Position numbers and translations under genes: made by a program
The notes under the pieces: generated by a model
Databases searched by the model: none
The model's input: only the letters and a program-made list of their open reading frames with translations
Told to the model about the DNA's origin: nothing
In this document: positions 17,107 to 26,248 of the stretch, in pieces
How positions within the stretch are numbered: the stretch's first letter is position 1
How the letters are laid out: every line of letters starts with the position of its first letter
Assembly (NCBI GenBank): GCA_963820075.1
Contig: CAWFYS010000016.1
Span: forward strand, 110,105-174,104
Direction: 5' to 3'
Length of the DNA: 64,000 nucleotides
From: Kumtagia sp963820075
GTDB taxonomy: Bacteria > Pseudomonadota > Alphaproteobacteria > Rhizobiales > Rhizobiaceae

Positions 17107-18152
17107 CCGGTTCAGCAAAAGCCGCCACCCTCTTCGGTCCGGAGGATCTGCGCGTCGTCGATCGCGACCTCGGGCCGCTCCAAGCCGGCATGGTGCGCGT
17201 CCGGTTCAAGGCGGGCGGCATCTGCGGGTCGGATCTGCATTATTTCCGCCACGCGCGCACCGGCGACTTTGTCGTCACCTCGCCGCTTGTCCTTGGGCAC
17301 GAGGTGGCCGGCGAGATTGTCGAACTCGGAGGCCGGCTCGATGGGTTGAGCCTGGGCGACCATGTCGCCGTCAATCCGTCGCGCTGGTGCGGCGCCTGCG
17401 CGCGTTGCCGCGAGGGCAGGCAGAACCTCTGCGAGAACATCTACTTTATGGGCTCGGCCTCGAAGACGCCGCATATGCAGGGCGGATTTTCCAGCCTTTT
17501 CGACGCGACGCCGGCGCAATGCGCAAAAGTGCCGGCAGGCCTTGCCTATTCCTCGGCCGCGCTCGCCGAGCCGCTTGCCGTCGGGCTGCATGCCGTGGCG
17601 CGCGGCGGTAATTTGGACGGCAGTCACGTCGCGCTGTTCGGCGCCGGGCCGATCGGCCTGCTCACCATGCTGGCCGCCAGGCTGGCCGGCGCATCACAGG
17701 TGACGATGATCGACATCGCGGCCGCACCGCTCGCCTTCGCGCAGGCGCTTGGCGCCGATCGGGTCGTGGATGTCGGGGCAGGGGACACTCCGCTGCGCGA
17801 CCTGGCCGCGACGACGCCGATCGATGTCGCCTTCGAGATTTCCGGCACCGCCGCCGGCCTTGCCTCGGCCATCCGCTCCGTGCGGCGTGGCGGCACGATC
17901 GTCCAGGTCGGCAATTTGCCGGGCGGCGACATGCCCGTGCCGGCCAATGCCGTCATGGCCAAGGAACTCGACCTGAAGGGGACGTTCCGCTTCGGCGAGG
18001 AGTTCAGCCGGGCCGTCGACCTTATCGTCTCGGGGACCGTGGACGTCGAGCGGCTGGTGACGGCGCGCCGCCCTCTGCATGAGGCTCCCGACGCCTTCCG
18101 GCTGGCGCTCGACCGCAGCCGCAGCGTGAAGGTCGTCCTGACGGCGGACTGA
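17103..18152 (+). CDS. idnD: Zinc-dependent alcohol dehydrogenase, L-idonate 5-dehydrogenase-like
   Basis: A 349-residue medium-chain dehydrogenase. Catalytic zinc ligands C41, H66 and E67 (GGICGSDLHYF, LGHEVAG) and the four structural-zinc cysteines C96, C99, C102 and C110 are intact. The Rossmann motif GAGPIGLL lies near residue 180. CGSDLHYFRHARTG and NPSRWCGAC resemble L-idonate 5-dehydrogenases, which oxidise L-idonate to 5-ketogluconate with NAD(P). The ATGA overlap with dctM ties it to the TRAP transporter, supporting import and oxidation of a sugar acid. Sorbitol or another polyol remains possible, so the gene symbol is tentative. Confidence 0.82.
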   Translation: MTGSAKAATLFGPEDLRVVDRDLGPLQAGMVRVRFKAGGICGSDLHYFRHARTGDFVVTSPLVLGHEVAGEIVELGGRLDGLSLGDHVAVNPSRWCGACARCREGRQNLCENIYFMGSASKTPHMQGGFSSLFDATPAQCAKVPAGLAYSSAALAEPLAVGLHAVARGGNLDGSHVALFGAGPIGLLTMLAARLAGASQVTMIDIAAAPLAFAQALGADRVVDVGAGDTPLRDLAATTPIDVAFEISGTAAGLASAIRSVRRGGTIVQVGNLPGGDMPVPANAVMAKELDLKGTFRFGEEFSRAVDLIVSGTVDVERLVTARRPLHEAPDAFRLALDRSRSVKVVLTAD

Positions 18153-18210
18153 GGGGCATTAAGGTTGACCGTCTGGTGCGAACAGGGCGTGCTTGGCCAA
18201 GTCCGCACCG

Positions 18211-18373
18211 CCCCTCAACTGCCTGCCGGCATCTTCTCCCCGCAAGCGGGGCGAAGGACGCTCTCTTCAGGGATTTCGCCAATCGCCAACGTCGCAGAAA
18301 AGCGCGCCAAAGTTGCGGCCGGCATCCTTCGCCCCGCTTGCGGGGAGAAGTGCCCGGCAGGGCGATGAGGGGC
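18211..18373. repeat. Dispersed palindromic repeat (family C), copy related to 31449
   Basis: A palindrome of about 160 bases bounded by GCCCCTCA and TGAGGGGC, with inner arms CTTCTCCCCGCAAGCGGGGCGAAGG and its mirror. The middle (CTCTCTTCAGGGATTTCGCC) is shared almost word for word with the copy at 31449. Both are preceded by GGCCAAGTCCGC. It takes up much of the 407-base gap between idnD and yggS. Confidence 0.8.
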
Positions 18374-18400
18374 AGCACCGACGGTCAGATCTTATAGCAC

Positions 18401-18460
18401 CGGGCCGAAAAGTGGAACCCGGTTTTCGGCAAAAGCGGTGTGGAAACAAAGAACTAAAGC
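18401..18460 (+). repeat. Dispersed hairpin repeat (family B)
   Basis: About 60 bases built on CGAAAAGTGGAACCCGG, TTTTCGGCAAAAGCG and GGAAACAAAGAACTAAAGC, a sequence type common between Rhizobiales genes. A near-identical copy lies in the opposite orientation at 60809-60869, and a related hairpin follows acnA at 58159. The remaining bases up to yggS show nothing else. Confidence 0.7.
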
Positions 18461-18559
18461 AAGGTGCCCGATTCCGAAACCCGGCGACCTACGCCACCGG
18501 GTAGCCCGGACTGGTCCGTTCAATTTCGAGGGAGTCCGCGACCGATCCAGCCGGTATAC

Positions 18560-19224
18560 CTATCGGATTCCGAAGATTGCCGAGCCTACCCGGACGCTGG
18601 TCGCGCCGAAGGCGATCGCCAGTTCGTAGTCGCCCGACATGCCCATCGACAGCTTTTCGACGCCCGCCTGCCGCGCCAGCTTTTCGAGCAGCGCGAAATG
18701 CGGACCGGGATTCTCGTCGGCCGGCGGGATACACATGAGACCGTCTATCACCAGCCCATGCGTCTCGCGGCAGCGCTTGACGAAATCGACCGCCTCGCGC
18801 GGCTCGATCCCGGCCTTTTGCGGCTCGGAGCCGGTGTTCACCTGAACGTAGAGCCTGGGCGCTTTGTCCTGCTTGCGGATTTGCCTGGCGATTTCCGCCG
18901 CGATCTTCTCGCGGTCCACGGTTTCGATCACGTCGAACAGCGCGACCGCCTCCCTTGCCTTGTTGGATTGCAGCGGACCGACCAGGCGCAGCTCGATGTC
19001 CGGCCATTCCGCCTTGAGCGCCGGCCACTTGCCCTGCGCCTCCTGGACGCGGTTCTCGCCGAAGATGCGATGGCCGGCGTCGATGACCGGGCGGATGTCT
19101 GCGGCGTCGAACGTCTTCGATACAGCGACGAGGGTGACGTCCGCTCGTCCTTTCGCCTGGCTTCGCGCTCCGCCGCGGCGATCCTGCGCTTCACCTCGGC
19201 CAGTCGGTCGACCGTTTCGCTCAT
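18560..19224 (-). CDS. yggS: YggS family PLP-binding protein (frame broken near 19165)
   Basis: About 221 residues of the YggS/PROSC family, which bind pyridoxal phosphate and keep its cellular level steady without catalysing a known reaction. The N terminus (MSETVDRLAEVKRRIAAAER) reads from the ATG at 19224 and loses frame near 19165, where one base seems missing in CGGACG. The next frame then gives the PLP-lysine strand VTLVAVSKTF, GENRVQEAQGKW, LVGPLQSNK and the C-terminal GMSGDYELAIAFGATSVRVGSAIFG. All family blocks are intact across the break, so a sequencing indel is likelier than a dead gene. It is divergent from leuS. Confidence 0.85.
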
Positions 19225-19396
19225 GCTTTCATGCCCCCGCCGATCGGCTTTACGGTCTCGCGCGGCGTCACCATTGGTTGACGAGTCCGGCAAACCATGG
19301 TGAAGGTCGCCGAACCCGACAGGTGTTTGAGATTCAGGCCAGCAATCTTATCCGAGTGACACATCCTCGCCCGTCTTATCAGTCGAAAAAGCGGAC

Positions 19397-22049
19397 ATGG
19401 CAACCGAACGCTACAATCCGCGCGCATCCGAGCCGAAATGGCAGAAAGCCTGGGACGCGGCAAAGCTCTTCGAGACGAACAACGACGATCCGCGCCCGAA
19501 ATACTACGTGCTCGAGATGTTTCCCTATCCGTCGGGGCGCATCCATATGGGTCATGTGCGCAACTACACGATGGGCGACGTGGTCGCGCGCTTCCAGCGG
19601 GCCAACGGCTGCAACGTGCTGCACCCGATGGGCTGGGACGCCTTCGGCCTGCCGGCCGAGAACGCGGCGCGCGACAACAAGGTCAATCCGCGCGACTGGA
19701 CCTATGCCAACATCGCCACGATGAAGGGCCAGTTGAAGACGATGGGCCTGTCGCTCGACTGGGCGCGCGAGATCGCGACCTGCGACCCGTCCTACTACAA
19801 GCATCAGCAGAAGTTGTTCCTCGACTTCTGGAAGGCCGGGCTGGTCGAGCGCAAATCGGCCAAGGTCAACTGGGATCCGGTCGACATGACCGTGCTCGCC
19901 AACGAGCAGGTGATCGACGGACGCGGCTGGCGTTCCGGCGCTCCGGTCGAGCAGCGCGACCTGACGCAGTGGTTCTTCAGGATCACGTCGATGTCGCAGG
20001 AACTGCTGGACAGCCTCGACACGCTCGACCGCTGGCCGGAAAAGGTCAAGCTGATGCAGGCGAACTGGATCGGCCGTTCCGAGGGTCTGCTGATCCGCTG
20101 GCCGCTGGCCAAAGGCACTGCGCCGGAAGGCGAGAGCGAATTGGAGGTCTATACGACCCGGCCCGACACGATCTTCGGCGCTTCCTTCATGGCGATCGTC
20201 GGCCGAGCATCCGCTGGCCAGGAAGGCCGCCGGGAACAACCCTGAACTCGCCGCCTTCATGGAGGAGGTGCGGCGCATGGGAACGTCGGTCGCCGCCCTG
20301 GAGACGGCGGAGAAGAAGGGCTTCGACACCGGCATCCGCGTCGTTCATCCGTTCGACGAAAGCTGGACGCTGCCGGTCTATGTCGCCAATTTCGTGCTGA
20401 TGGATTACGGCACGGGCGCTATCTTCGGCTGCCCGTCCGGCGACCAGCGCGACCTCGACTTCGCCAACAGATACGGCTTGCCGGTGGTGCCGGTGGTGAT
20501 GCCGGAAGGTGGCGACGCGAGAAGCCTTCAGATCACCGAGGAAGCCTATGTCGACGACGGCGTGATGATCAATTCGCACTTCCTCGACGGCATGAAGCCG
20601 AAGCAAGCCTTCGACGAAGTCGCCGACCGGCTGGGCGCCGATCTCCATCGGCAACCGCGCGATGGGCGAACACAAGGTGCAGTTTCGCCTGCGCGACTGG
20701 CTGATTTCGCGCCAGCGCTACTGGGGCTGCCCCATACCCGTTATCCATTGCGACGATTGCGGGTCGCTGCCGGTTCCCGACACCGCGCTGCCGGTCGAAC
20801 TGCCCGGTGACGTGACGTTCGACAGGCCGGGCAATCCGCTCGACCACCACCCGACATGGAAGCATGCCGACCTGTCCGAACTGCGGCAAGGACGCACGGC
20901 GCGACACCGACACGATGGATACGTTCGTCGATTCGTCCTGGTATTTCGCCCGTTTCACCGATCCGTGGAACGAGGTGGCGCCGACTTCTCTTGCGGTCGT
21001 GGACGGCGGCAAAGGCTGGCTGCCGGTCAACCAGTATATAGGCGGCATCGAGCACGCGATTCTGCACCTGCTCTATTCGCGCTTTTATGTCCGCGCCATG
21101 AAGGCGACCGGGCACATGAACGATGTCGAGGAGCCGTTCGAAGGCCTGTTCACGCAGGGCATGGTCGTCCATGAGACATATAAGGGGCGGGACGGCTGGG
21201 TGACGCCGGCGGAGGTCGAGGTGCGCGAGGCGGACGGCGCGCGCCGCGCGACACTGCTCGCGACCGGCGAGGAGGTCGAGATCGGCCCGATCGAAAAAAT
21301 GTCGAAGTCGCGGAAAAATGTCGTCGACCCCGACGACATCATCGCCAGCTACGGCGCCGACACGGCGCGTTGGTTCATGCTGTCGGATTCGCCGCCGGAA
21401 CGCGACGTGATCTGGACCGAGGCCGGCGTCGAGGGCGCGCATCGTTTCGTGCAGCGTGTGTGGCGCCTGGTCTCGGAAGCAGCGCCTGGCGATCGCCGGC
21501 GTCGCCGCCGCGAGTTCATTCGAGGGCGAGGCCGGCGCCTTGTCGAAGGCCGCCCACAAGACGCTCAAGGCGGTAGGCTCGGATATCGGCAAGCTCGGCT
21601 TCAACAAGGCGGTCGCGCGCATTTATGACCTGACCAACAAGATCAGTGCCTTTGCCGGCACGGCGGTTGCCCCAAATGGGGACGGCGCGGCGCTGGCTCC
21701 GGCGGACGCGGCCGCCCTGCGCCAGGCGGTGGAGTTCCTGTTGTCGATGATCGCGCCGATGATGCCTCACCTCGCCGAGCAATGCTGGGCCGCGCTGGGC
21801 GGCGAAGGCCTGATCGCCGAGCGTCCTTGGCCGGCCTTCGATCCGGCGCTTGTGGTGGATAACGAGATCGTCGTGCCGGTTCAGGTGAACGGCAAGAAGC
21901 GCGGCGACTTGACGATTGCCCGCGACGCGGACCAAGCTGCGGTCGAAGAGGCGACGCTTGCGCTCGACTTCGTCCAGAAGGCGCTCGAGGGCAAGACGCC
22001 GCGCAAGGTGATCGTCGTGCCGCAGAGGATCGTCAATGTCGTCATCTGA
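19397..22049 (+). CDS. leuS: Leucyl-tRNA synthetase (frame broken four times)
   Basis: Class Ia aminoacyl-tRNA synthetase that charges tRNA-Leu; about 880 residues. The HIGH-type signature is FPYPSGRIHMGH near residue 45 and the KMSKS loop is EKMSKSRKN. The CP1 editing domain and the C-terminal IVVPVQVNGKKRGDL are also present. The reading frame changes near 20205, 20638, 20868 and 21482, and each time homology resumes without loss in another frame. Because leuS is essential and single-copy in most bacteria, these are best read as indel errors. ATG 19397 matches the usual MATERYNPR start. lptE overlaps the 3' end. Confidence 0.93.
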
Positions 22050-22606
22050 CCACCGCCAACCGCGCTTGTCTCGTGGCCTGAACCGCGCGGGCCTGCTTGT
22101 GATGGTGGCGGCGCTGGCGCTCGGCTCCGCCTGCACCGTGCGGCCGCTCTATTCGGACGCCGGCCTGGAGACCAGCGGCGTTCTGGCGACCACGGCCGGG
22201 TCTGAACGCGATCTCGATCGATCCGGTCAATACGCGTTACGGCCAGCAGCTCCGCAACGACCTGATCTTTCTCCTCAATGGCGGAGCGGGCCAGCCGGAT
22301 GTTCCGAAATACGGGATGACTCTAAGCGCGACCGTGCTGGTCATCAACGAAGCCCTCGTGCAGGTCGACAATGAGGACCGTCCGACGGCGGCAACCTTGC
22401 ACATGACCGGCAGCTATGTGCTCACCGACCTGGCGACGGCCAAGCCGGTGGCCAGCGGCTCGCGCAGCATTCAGGCCTCATATGACCAGCCGAGCCAGGA
22501 GTTCGCCACTCTGCGCGCCCGCCGCGACGCGGAGGACCGTGCCGCCCGCGAACTCGCCGAACTGCTCAGGCTCGACATTGCCCAAAGGCTTGCCAAGGGC
22601 GGATAA
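22036..22606 (+). CDS. lptE: LPS-assembly lipoprotein LptE (frame broken near 22205)
   Basis: The outer-membrane lipoprotein that plugs and assists LptD in inserting lipopolysaccharide; about 190 residues. A hydrophobic leader ends in a lipobox-like GSAC (C33), followed by TVRPLYSD, the family hallmark. Near 22205 the frame shifts, and the expected ISIDPVNTRYGQQLRNDLIF, GMTLSATVLV, GSYVLTD and YDQPSQEFATLRARRDAEDRAARELAE continue in the next frame. Its start lies inside the last codons of leuS, the usual leuS-lptE arrangement in this order (holA normally follows but is not seen here). The break is probably a sequencing indel. Confidence 0.82.
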
Positions 22607-22706
22607 CGCATAGAGCGCCAAGGCTGACATGCCATCTCCCCCACAAGGGCAGGGCTGCCCGGGGAAACTCATGCATATTGGAGTGCCATCTGGTTCGACT
22701 AATGTG

Positions 22707-23021
22707 CTGCGGGCCGGAGTCACCTTCTCCTATAGCGAGGCCGGTCAGAAGGGGCTGTTGCCGGACAAACACGCCATCGTCGTCCTGACGCGCGGCGGCC
22801 TTTACAGCGAGGGGCCGCCACAGGTGATGGACTCGCAGGAGCCGCATCTGCGCACCCTGGGCTTCATCGGCATCACCGACGTGACTTTCGTGCGCGCCGA
22901 GCGGCTTGCTATGGGCGACGATGCGAAGCTCGGCTCGATCGCCGCCGCCCGCGCCAACATCCAGGGGTCGCCGGGGAACGCGCGCTGGCGGCTTGACGCC
23001 CGCCTGTTCTTTGCGATCTGA
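22707..23021 (+). pseudogene. azoR: Truncated FMN-dependent NADH-azoreductase remnant
   Basis: About 105 residues match only the C-terminal half of AzoR. They run from LRAGVTFSYSEAGQKGLL through AIVVLTRGGLYSEGP and LGFIGITDVTFVRAE to the final AxAxI helix. The N-terminal half with the flavin phosphate loop (residues 1 to about 100) is absent. The upstream 100 bases to lptE show no AzoR similarity in any frame, so this is a true 5' truncation rather than a frame error. The longer frame begins at 22629 without a credible ribosome-binding site. It should not be functional. A family A repeat lies 120 bases downstream. Confidence 0.75.
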
Positions 23022-23140
23022 CGGCGCGCGAATTCTCCCGCGCGGCGCCTTTGCATTTCCGGCCGCACCTTACGGTCTGTCAGGAGCGTTGCGATCAAAT
23101 ACTGTGCGATCGCTGTCGGCGCGCTATCTGCTCGATCGTC

Positions 23141-23235
23141 CTAAGCAGGTTCGGGAAAAGTGTGTCACGGTTTTCCGACAGAAACCTGCGACAATACAGG
23201 AAGCGAAGCAGGCGAAGCCACGCAAGTCTGCTTTA
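23141..23235 (+). repeat. Two-hairpin dispersed repeat (family A)
   Basis: A copy of the element at 11011, beginning CTAAGCAGGTTCGGGAAAAGTG and ending CCACGCAAGTCTGCTT. It lacks part of the GCGTGGGC arm and lies about 30 bases upstream of the DUF1428 gene. Confidence 0.8.
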
Positions 23236-23263
23236 GGGAAGAGAACAGCAGAGGAGACGGAGA

Positions 23264-23617
23264 ATGTCCTATGTCGACGGATTTGTGATCGCCGTGCCGA
23301 AAGACAATCTCGACGCCTATCGCAAGATGGCTCGCCAAGCCGGAGATGTCTGGAAGGAGTATGGCGCGCTGGCCTATGTCGAATGCATAGGCGACGACGT
23401 GCCCTACGGCGAACTGACGTCATTTCCTCGCGCTGTGCAGGCAAAGGACGACGAGGTCGTCATCTTCGCCTGGATTGTCTACGAATCGCGGGAAAAGCGC
23501 GACGCGGTGAATGAGAAGATCATGTCGGATCCGCGCATGAAGCCGGACTGGGACAATATGCCGTTCGATGCCAAGCGCATGATCTATGGCGGGTTCAAGC
23601 CGTTCCTGGAGCTTTGA
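23264..23617 (+). CDS. DUF1428 family protein
   Basis: A 117-residue cytosolic protein of the DUF1428 (YbaA-like) family, which has a dimeric ferredoxin-like alpha/beta-barrel fold but no assigned activity. The typical opening SYVDGFVIAVPKDNLDAYR, the central WKEYGALAYVECIGDDVP and the ending FDAKRMIYGGFKPFLEL are complete. The ATG follows GGAGACGGAG. It stands between a family A repeat and a convergent membrane-protein gene, so it is probably transcribed alone. Confidence 0.88.
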   Translation: MSYVDGFVIAVPKDNLDAYRKMARQAGDVWKEYGALAYVECIGDDVPYGELTSFPRAVQAKDDEVVIFAWIVYESREKRDAVNEKIMSDPRMKPDWDNMPFDAKRMIYGGFKPFLEL

Positions 23618-23643
23618 GCCGACCAGCTCGGCGAGTGCTACCT

Positions 23644-24108
23644 TTAAGCGAAGCCGATGAACCGTCCGCAGACGAGCACGCACGCCCAAAGCATCGCGGA
23701 GAGACTGGCGGTGAGGCGCTCGCCAAGGGTGGGCTTCGCGTCCACGGCACGCGCGCGGGCAAGCATGAAGAACAGGCCGAGGTTCAGGCCCGCCAGCAGG
23801 ATGAGCGTCATCTTGGCCCAAAATACGGGAAGGATCGCGTATTCTGTGGCGCGCACCGAAAACAGCGCCGCGCCGGTCAGCATCGCGCCCGTGAAGGCCG
23901 CGAGCGCCACCCGGCGAAGCACAGCCAGCAGCGGGATTTCGGGGAGGGTCCGGAAGAACCCCAGAACGCGGAGGTCCATCAGCCAGACGCTGGTGAGCAG
24001 CGTGCCGATCGCGGCAATGTGTAGCGCGTTGACCAGCGGGTATGTGTAGAAGGACGATTTCAGCAGCCGCACGAGGGCGAGTTGCTCGATCGCCGCAAGA
24101 AGCTCCAC
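23644..24108 (-). CDS. Small integral membrane protein (DUF6644-like)
   Basis: A 154-residue inner-membrane protein with four hydrophobic helices (LVNALHIAAIGTLLTSVWL, ALAAFTGAMLTGAALF, FWAKMTLILLAGLNLGLFF, SLSAMLWACVLVCG). The histidine in NALHIAAIG is conserved in haem-like small membrane families, and length and pattern resemble DUF6644 proteins. Function is unknown. It follows the DUF6152 gene on the same strand after 12 bases. The two therefore form an operon, a pairing that suggests a common envelope role. The family name is given with moderate confidence. Confidence 0.7.
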   Translation of the reverse strand: MELLAAIEQLALVRLLKSSFYTYPLVNALHIAAIGTLLTSVWLMDLRVLGFFRTLPEIPLLAVLRRVALAAFTGAMLTGAALFSVRATEYAILPVFWAKMTLILLAGLNLGLFFMLARARAVDAKPTLGERLTASLSAMLWACVLVCGRFIGFA

Positions 24109-24120
24109 GGACCGGCCGGC

Positions 24121-24513
24121 TCAGGCTGGCGGAACGCGGCCGGGGTATACGTCGTAGGTTTTTCCGTTGACGATGATGCGCACGGCCTTCATGCGCTTCT
24201 CGGCTTCATCGCGCGAACGATTGCCGATGGCGACCACCTCGTCGCCGGCCTTCGCGGCATCCTCGGTGAAGCCGGCGCGGATCGTTGCCGAAGGCGGCGC
24301 CAGTTCCACCCGCCAGAGCTCGCCATCCGCCTCGACATCGAGCGTTGCATGCGGATTGCCGACATAGACGGCGCGAATAATGCCCTCGAGCTGAAAGAAC
24401 CCGTCCTCGGTCCAGGACCAGCCGTGATGGGCGAGCACGGGCACCGCCATCGTCACTGTGACAAGCGCGGCCAGCAATGCTTTGCCGATATAGCCTGGGA
24501 TGGCAGGTTTCAT
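24121..24513 (-). CDS. DUF6152 family periplasmic protein
   Basis: A 130-residue exported protein. The signal peptide (KALLAALVTVTMAVPVLA) predicts cleavage that would leave mature HHGWSW at the N terminus. The rest is a small beta-rich domain (GIIRAVYVGNPHATLDVEADGELWRVEL, GDEVVAIGNRSRDEAEKRMKAVRI, GKTYDVYPGR) typical of DUF6152, whose members begin with a double histidine after the leader. The ATG at 24513 was chosen; upstream codons would put a charged tail before the leader. It is first in an operon with the membrane protein that follows. A metal-binding role for the histidines is speculation. Confidence 0.75.
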   Translation of the reverse strand: MKPAIPGYIGKALLAALVTVTMAVPVLAHHGWSWTEDGFFQLEGIIRAVYVGNPHATLDVEADGELWRVELAPPSATIRAGFTEDAAKAGDEVVAIGNRSRDEAEKRMKAVRIIVNGKTYDVYPGRVPPA

Positions 24514-24617
24514 GGCGCTTGCTCCCGGGGGGGCGGACCTGCCCAACCGTAAGGCGCGTGAGCGGGAGGTCAAATCACATCAGGCGGAGCAGGTCAGGCC
24601 GAACCCGAGCGAAGCGC

Positions 24618-24649
24618 AAAAGAAAAAAGGCGGCTCGAATGCCGCCTTT
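24618..24649 (-). terminator. Rho-independent terminator of rplS
   Basis: Read on the minus strand: a perfect AAAGGCGGC/GCCGCCTTT stem with a six-base loop, continuing into a T-rich tract. It begins 25 bases after the rplS stop and separates rplS from the DUF6152 gene. Confidence 0.9.
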
Positions 24650-24673
24650 CGGAATGCGAGGGATGAGGAAAGC

Positions 24674-25153
24674 CTATTCGGCAGCGGTCTTCTGGGCGGC
24701 CAGCGCCTGCGCGGCAACGACCTTCTCCGCCTCGACCTTCGCCTTCTCGGCGTTCAGCGCATCGCGCTGCGCATCGTTCAGCTTGCGGGCGCGAACGCCG
24801 GTGTTCTCGGAAATGCGGGCCGACTTGCCGCGGCGGTCGCGCAGATAATACAGCTTGGCGCGGCGGACCTTGCCGCGGCGGACGATCTCGACGGCCTCGA
24901 CGGCAGGCGAATAGACCGGGAAAACGCGCTCCACGCCTTCGCCGTAGGAAATCTTGCGAACCGTGAAGCTTTCCTGGAAGCCGGAGCCGGAGCGGGCGAT
25001 AACGACGCCTTCATAGGCCTGGAGACGGGTGCGGGTGCCCTCGGTGACGCGCACCTGAACGCGCACCGTGTCGCCCGGCTGGAATTCGGGCAGCGTGCGC
25101 TTGGCTTCGATCTTGGCGGCCTGTTCGGCCTCGAGCTGACGGATGATGTCCAT
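24674..25153 (-). CDS. rplS: 50S ribosomal protein L19
   Basis: A 159-residue L19, at the 30S-50S interface of the ribosome. The core is complete (FQPGDTVRVQVRVTEGTRTRLQAYEGVVIARSG, GFQESFTVRKISYGEGVERVFPVYSP, RRGKVRRAKLYYLRDRRGKSARI). It is followed by a roughly 40-residue Ala/Lys/Glu-rich tail common in Rhizobiales L19. The ATG at 25153 gives MDIIRQLEAEQ, the family start. It normally follows rimM-trmD directly; here a divergently oriented TSUP gene lies between trmD and rplS, so rplS needs its own promoter in 25154-25495. It ends at a clear terminator. Confidence 0.97.
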   Translation of the reverse strand: MDIIRQLEAEQAAKIEAKRTLPEFQPGDTVRVQVRVTEGTRTRLQAYEGVVIARSGSGFQESFTVRKISYGEGVERVFPVYSPAVEAVEIVRRGKVRRAKLYYLRDRRGKSARISENTGVRARKLNDAQRDALNAEKAKVEAEKVVAAQALAAQKTAAE

Positions 25154-25495
25154 CGGAATTGAACCTCTTTCTTGCTTCTCGACAGCCAGAGCGCCCATCG
25201 CTTGCCTTGCAGCATTCCTGCCGTTTGGCTATGCCGTCCCTCGAAAGAGAAGCAGGGGCGAATTCACCGTCCTTATGACGGTCCGGTCGGTCTTCCTTCC
25301 GGTTGCGTGCGCGGCGATACACCAAAATTCCCGGCTTGTCACGCCGGGTTTAGCTGAATTTTCCTGCGTGCGTCGCTGCCAGCCACCGAAGATTGCGACG
25401 AATTACCGCTGGGCAGGCTTGCACGCCGTCGCAAGCAACCATACAGGCTTTCACGGCTTCGGCCGCCCGCCCGTTCCCGCCATGACGGAAAAGAC
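25154..25495. other. Divergent promoter region between rplS and the TSUP gene
   Basis: A 342-base gene-free spacer that must hold promoters for rplS (-) and the TSUP transporter (+). A short hairpin (ACCGTC/GACGGT, 25266-25282) lies about 115 bases upstream of rplS and could belong to its leader. No convincing -35/-10 pair or coding frame was found. Confidence 0.4.
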
Positions 25496-26248
25496 ATGGA
25501 TTTTGCCGACATCCTGCTCCTCGCCGTCGCCGGCTTCGCATCCGGCGTCGTCAACGCCGTGGCGGGCGGCGGGACGTTCCTCACCTTCGGGGCGCTGTCG
25601 ATTGCCGGCATCGCGCCGATCGCCGCCAACGCCACCTCGTCGATCACGCAGTTCCCCGGCTACATCACATCGACGCTTGCCTACCGGGACGACATCGCCC
25701 GTTTCTGGCGCGGCGCGCTGGTCCTCTGCGTCATATCCGCCGTCGGAGCGCTCGCCGGCGCGCTGATCCTGCTGGCGCTCGACAATCCCTCCTTCCGCGC
25801 GATGGTGCCGTGGCTGTTGCTCGCGGCGACCGCGCTGTTCGCCGCGGGACCCTGGCTCAAGCCGAAGCCCAAGCCGGGCAAATCGGCGACGATCGGCGCG
25901 GCGGCCGGTTCGCTGGTACAGTTCCTGACCGCGGTCTATGGCGGGTTCTTCGGCGCCGGCATGGGCGTGATGATGCTGGCGACCCTTGGCCTGACCCAGA
26001 CCGGCGACTACCACCGGCTGAACGCGATCAAGAATCTGTTGTCGATCGTGATAGCGGCGGTCGCCATTGTCGTCTTCGTTTCGGGCGGCGTGGTGGCCTG
26101 GCCGCAAGCGCTGGTGATGGTGCCGGCGGTCGCGCTGGGTGGCTACTTCGGCGTGTGGACCGCCAAGCGCGTGCCGCAAAACGCGGTGCGCGGCTTCGTC
26201 ATCGCGGTCGGGCTGTTTCTGGCCGGCTATTATTTCGTGACCGGCTGA
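25496..26248 (+). CDS. TSUP family (TauE/SafE) transporter
   Basis: A 250-residue inner-membrane protein with seven to eight hydrophobic segments. It has the two family repeats: the first marked by AVAGGGTFLTFGALSIAGIAP and NATSSITQFPGY, the second by YGGFFGAGMGVMMLATLGL and LNAIKNLLSIVIAAVA. TSUP proteins move sulfite, sulfonates or other organic anions; the substrate is not predictable here. The gene is inserted, oppositely oriented, between trmD and rplS. Its 3' end overlaps the trmD 3' end by 19 bases. Confidence 0.88.
   Translation: MDFADILLLAVAGFASGVVNAVAGGGTFLTFGALSIAGIAPIAANATSSITQFPGYITSTLAYRDDIARFWRGALVLCVISAVGALAGALILLALDNPSFRAMVPWLLLAATALFAAGPWLKPKPKPGKSATIGAAAGSLVQFLTAVYGGFFGAGMGVMMLATLGLTQTGDYHRLNAIKNLLSIVIAAVAIVVFVSGGVVAWPQALVMVPAVALGGYFGVWTAKRVPQNAVRGFVIAVGLFLAGYYFVTG

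Noticed and set aside
13840..17118. 1092-codon open frame on the minus strand
   Set aside because: It runs antisense through dctP, the tandem repeats, dctQ and dctM, all convincing genes. Its product is low-complexity His/Arg/Glu/Asp-rich sequence typical of shadow frames in high-GC DNA.
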